Origin: CAZTDU01 sp050248795
Lineage (GTDB): Bacteria > Pseudomonadota > Gammaproteobacteria > Burkholderiales > SG8-39
NCBI GenBank assembly: GCA_050248795.1
Contig: JBFWRS010000087.1
Coordinates: forward strand, 1 to 7,360
Reading direction: 5' to 3'
DNA: 7,360 nt
Shown: piece by piece, positions 4,943 to 7,360 of the stretch
Layout of the letters: every line of letters starts with the position of its first letter
How positions within the stretch are numbered: the stretch's first letter is position 1
Notes under the pieces: model-generated
Databases searched by the model: none
What the model saw: only the letters and a program-made list of their open reading frames with translations
What the model was told of the DNA's origin: nothing
Translations under genes and position numbers: made by a program

Positions 4943-6693
4943 AAACCGCCATTCCCGAGGCCCGGCCGGGCGTCATCGACCCGATCACCTTCTCGGTGAT
5001 CAAGAACGGCCTCGACTCGATCGTCGACGAGGTCGCCTACACGGTGATCCGCACCGCGCGCTCGCAGATCGTCAAGGACGTCATGGACTACTCGGCGGCG
5101 ATCTGCGACCGTCAGGGCCGCATGGTGGCGCAGGCGAAGACCATCGCGCAGCACCTGGGCGCGATACCCGAGGCGATGGCGGCGATGCTGGCGCGCTACG
5201 GCGACGACCTGCACCCGGGCGACGCGGTGATCATCAACGATCCCTACGAAGGCGGCATGCACCTGCCGGACATATTCATGTTCGCGCCCTTCTTCCACGA
5301 CGGTTCGATCGAGGGCTTCTGCGTGGTGATCTGCCACCACACCGACGTCGGCGGGCGCGTCGCGGGTTCCAACGCAAGCGATTCGACCGAGATCTACCAG
5401 GAGGGCCTGCGCATTCCGGTGGTGAAGCTGTACGAGCGCGGCCGCGTGAACGACACGCTCGAACGCCTGATCGCGCTGAACGTCAGGGTCCCCGACCTCG
5501 TGCTCGGCGACCTGCGCGCGCAGTACGCCGCCTGCCGCGTCGGCCTGCGCGAGTTGGGCAGGCTGTTCGAGCGCTACGGCCGGGACACCGCGCGCAGCTA
5601 CCTCGAGGAACTGCTCGACTACGCCGAGCGCCTGACCCGCGAGCAGATCCGCGCCTGGCCCAAGGGCACCTTCACGTTCCTCGACCACATAGACGACGAC
5701 GGCCTGTCGCCTGAGCCGGTGCCGATCCGGGTCGCCGTCACGGTGCACGAGGACAGCGTCTCGGTGGACTATGCGGGCTCGTCGCCGCAGGTCAAGGCGG
5801 CGATCAATTCGACGCTGTCATTCACCAAGTCCCTCACCTACCTGTCGGTGCGCTGCGCGCTCAAGGGCGACGTGCCGAACAACGCCGGCGTGTTCCGCTG
5901 CATCGACGTGAAGGCGCCCGAAGGCAGCGTGCTGAACCCGCTGCCGCCGGCCGCCGTGGCGGCGCGCGCGCTCACCGGCTACCGCGTGTTCGACGCCATG
6001 CTGGGCGCGCTGGCGAAGGTCGTCCCCGACCGCATCCCCGCCGCCGGCGAAGGCGGCAACACCGTGGTGTGCATCTCGGGCCGGCGCCCCGACCGCAGCC
6101 CGTTCATCGTCGTCGACATGATCTGCGGCGCCTGGGGCGCGCGCCCGCACGCCGACGGCATCGAGGCGATCACGAACGCGTCGCAGAACCTTTCCAACAC
6201 GCCGGTCGAGACGCTCGAGGCCAGCCACCCGGTGCGCATCGAGGCATACGAGTTGGTGACCGACTCCTGCGGCGCCGGCAAGTGGCGCGGCGGGCTCGGC
6301 ATCAGGCGCAGCTACCGCCTGCTCGCCGACGAAGCCCTGCTGCAGCTTCGCGCCGACCGCATGCGCTTCCTGCCCTACGGGCTGGAGGGCGGCGAGCCGG
6401 CTGCCGCCGCCCGCAACCTGATCGAGCGCGACGGCACTACCAGCGCGCTGCCGTCGAAAACCACCTCCTGGATGAAAGAAGGCGAACTCATCACGCACGA
6501 GCAGCCCGGCGGCGGCGGCTTCGGCGACCCGCTCGCGCGCGACCCGGCGCGCGTGGCGCGAGACGTCTGGAACGGCAAGGTCAGCGCCGACTACGCGCTG
6601 CGGCACCACCGCGTGGTGGTGGATGCCGACAGCGGCCGCCTCGACGCACAGGCGACCTGGAAGCTGCGCGGCGGCTCGCGCAGCGCCGCCTGA
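4939..6693 (+). CDS. hyuB: Hydantoinase/oxoprolinase subunit B (HyuB family)
   Basis: A 584-residue cytoplasmic partner of HyuA and a member of the HyuB family, which occupies most of the chain. Visible family motifs are DYSAAICDRQGRMVAQA (about 50-66) followed by HLGAIPEAM, then NDPYEGGMHLPD (100-111) and HHTDVGG (133-139). These Asp/His clusters are the likely metal-binding centre, by analogy with acetone carboxylase and related structures. An E-GGNT element, CGAGKWRGGLG near the start of the last quarter, and the C-terminal GGGGFGDP (524-531) complete the pattern. No internal break is visible and the length is within the family range. The gene is translationally coupled to hyuA. HyuA and HyuB together should form one ATP-dependent ring-opening enzyme. 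No racemase, carbamoylase or carboxylase gamma subunit is seen nearby, so the exact reaction is open. Confidence 0.92.
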   Translation: MKTAIPEARPGVIDPITFSVIKNGLDSIVDEVAYTVIRTARSQIVKDVMDYSAAICDRQGRMVAQAKTIAQHLGAIPEAMAAMLARYGDDLHPGDAVIINDPYEGGMHLPDIFMFAPFFHDGSIEGFCVVICHHTDVGGRVAGSNASDSTEIYQEGLRIPVVKLYERGRVNDTLERLIALNVRVPDLVLGDLRAQYAACRVGLRELGRLFERYGRDTARSYLEELLDYAERLTREQIRAWPKGTFTFLDHIDDDGLSPEPVPIRVAVTVHEDSVSVDYAGSSPQVKAAINSTLSFTKSLTYLSVRCALKGDVPNNAGVFRCIDVKAPEGSVLNPLPPAAVAARALTGYRVFDAMLGALAKVVPDRIPAAGEGGNTVVCISGRRPDRSPFIVVDMICGAWGARPHADGIEAITNASQNLSNTPVETLEASHPVRIEAYELVTDSCGAGKWRGGLGIRRSYRLLADEALLQLRADRMRFLPYGLEGGEPAAAARNLIERDGTTSALPSKTTSWMKEGELITHEQPGGGGFGDPLARDPARVARDVWNGKVSADYALRHHRVVVDADSGRLDAQATWKLRGGSRSAA

Positions 6694-6700
6694 GGGACCG

Positions 6701-7360
6701 CTAGCGCCGGCGCGCCCGCTGCGGCAGGCGCGCCGCGGCTTGCGGCTTCGCGCGCAGGTATGCGAGCACCATCTCCGGCACATGCTCGCGTCGCCGCGCC
6801 AGCCGCGCGGGCGTCGACAGGTCGACGCCGAGCACGAACGACAGCGTGTAGCGGTTGGACACGAAGTACGACGTCATGCCGGAGATCGACACGTAAAGGT
6901 CCACCCAGTCCACGTCGGCGCGGAACACGCCCTGGCGCTGGCCTTCGCGCAGCGCGCGCTGGATCGCCGCCTTCAGCGGGTTGTACATGCCCGGAATCGC
7001 CGTCGAGCGCCGGATGTGCTCCGCGTGGTGGATGTTCTCGGTCGCCAGCAGCGAGATGAACTCGGGCTGCTCGGCGAAGAAATCCACCATGTGCACGACC
7101 AGCGCGCGCATGTCGGCCACCGGATCGTGGCCGAGCATCGCGATATCGCCCTGCCGCGCGCGCATCGCCGCATAGGCACGTTCCATCACGCGCAGGAAGA
7201 GTTCCTCCTTGCCCGCGTAGTAGTGGTACAGCAGGTTCTTGCTGATGCCGCAGCGCGCGATGATGCCGTCGATGCGCGCGCCGTCGTAGCCGTGCGCGGC
7301 GAACTCGTCCGTGGCGACGCGCAGGATCTTCTCGCGCGTCCATTGCGGGTCGCGGATGCG
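6701..7360 (-). CDS. TetR-family transcriptional regulator (5' end off window)
   Basis: Reading leftward from the right edge, the frame is open for 219 residues to a TAG at 6703-6701; the start codon lies outside. The first visible residues, RIRDPQWTREKILRVATDEF, are followed by the TetR helix-turn-helix AAHGYDGARIDGIIARCGISKNLLYHYYAGKEELF (visible residues 21-55), with the hallmark LLYHYYAGKEELF. Probably only a few N-terminal residues are missing. The rest (about 60-205) is the helical ligand-binding and dimer domain, rich in hydrophobic and aromatic residues; the tail is basic (RLPQRARRR). TetR proteins are usually repressors released by a small molecule. The gene converges on hyuB with 7 bp between stops and could sense a substrate or product of HyuAB and bind the palindrome before hyuA. 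Shorter starts (for example ATG at 7189) would lose the DNA-binding domain. Confidence 0.9.
   Translation of the reverse strand, partial: RIRDPQWTREKILRVATDEFAAHGYDGARIDGIIARCGISKNLLYHYYAGKEELFLRVMERAYAAMRARQGDIAMLGHDPVADMRALVVHMVDFFAEQPEFISLLATENIHHAEHIRRSTAIPGMYNPLKAAIQRALREGQRQGVFRADVDWVDLYVSISGMTSYFVSNRYTLSFVLGVDLSTPARLARRREHVPEMVLAYLRAKPQAAARLPQRARRR
6708..6735. repeat. Paired GGCGCGCC inverted repeat at the hyuB/tetR convergence
   Basis: CGGCGCGCC (6708-6716) and GGCGCGCCG (6727-6735) are reverse complements separated by 10 bases, giving a 9-bp GC-only stem. It lies inside the last codons of the tetR gene and 15 bp after the hyuB stop, so it could act at the 3' end of both transcripts. 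No T-run follows on either side, so it is at best a weak bidirectional terminator. Confidence 0.3.

Noticed and set aside
6701..7189. Starting the TetR regulator at the ATG at 7189
   Set aside because: The frame stays open to the right edge and the upstream codons encode the full TetR DNA-binding domain, so this ATG is internal.
6591..7343. A 250-codon minus-strand frame overlapping tetR and the hyuB end
   Set aside because: It is a different frame from the one encoding the TetR helix-turn-helix, and its translation is Arg/Ala-rich with no motif.
1..7360. Mobile element, CRISPR array, tRNA or rRNA
   Set aside because: I saw no transposase or integrase motifs, no regularly spaced direct repeats and no structural RNA signatures on either strand.

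Overview
The window is strongly GC-rich, and every coding frame carries G/C at most third positions. Its genes (SulP permease, an MFS carrier, a CBS-BON protein behind an FNR/ANR-type box, a hydantoinase A/B pair and a TetR regulator) are a mix typical of an aerobic or facultative Proteobacterium, most likely a beta-proteobacterium such as a Burkholderiales or Rhodocyclales member. That placement is an inference from composition and gene content; no rRNA or other marker is present.

Layout: (1) 1-128, minus strand: the N-terminus of a SulP-type anion permease, cut by the left edge. (2) 129-284: a divergent intergenic region with a candidate sulP promoter and two short palindromes. (3) 285-1607, plus: a 12-TM MFS carrier, followed 26 bp later by a 74-residue, very arginine-rich small ORF (1634-1858) with a strong Shine-Dalgarno. 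(4) 1859-1987: an intergenic region with an imperfect hairpin, a 9-of-10 FNR/ANR box and an inverted repeat. (5) 1988-2677, plus: a two-CBS plus BON-like protein. (6) 2678-2812: an intergenic region dense in dyads, with a TTGACA -35 and a TetR-operator-like palindrome. (7) 2813-4942 and 4939-6693, plus: hyuA and hyuB, coupled by an ATGA overlap. (8) 6701-7360, minus: a TetR regulator, convergent with hyuB and 7 bp from it; its N-terminus lies off the right edge.

How the genes may work together: HyuA and HyuB should form one ATP-dependent amide/lactam-ring-opening enzyme of the hydantoinase/5-oxoprolinase/acetone carboxylase superfamily. The TetR regulator is the natural candidate to control it through the palindrome just before hyuA. 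The MFS carrier resembles organic-anion carriers and could supply a substrate, but the CBS-BON gene, with its own probable low-oxygen control, separates it from hyuAB, so a common operon is unlikely.

I found no mobile element, CRISPR array, tRNA or rRNA. All genes except the small ORF belong to known families. The points most worth a second look are the Arg-rich small ORF, the FNR-type box, and the interlocking dyads plus operator-like palindrome upstream of hyuA.
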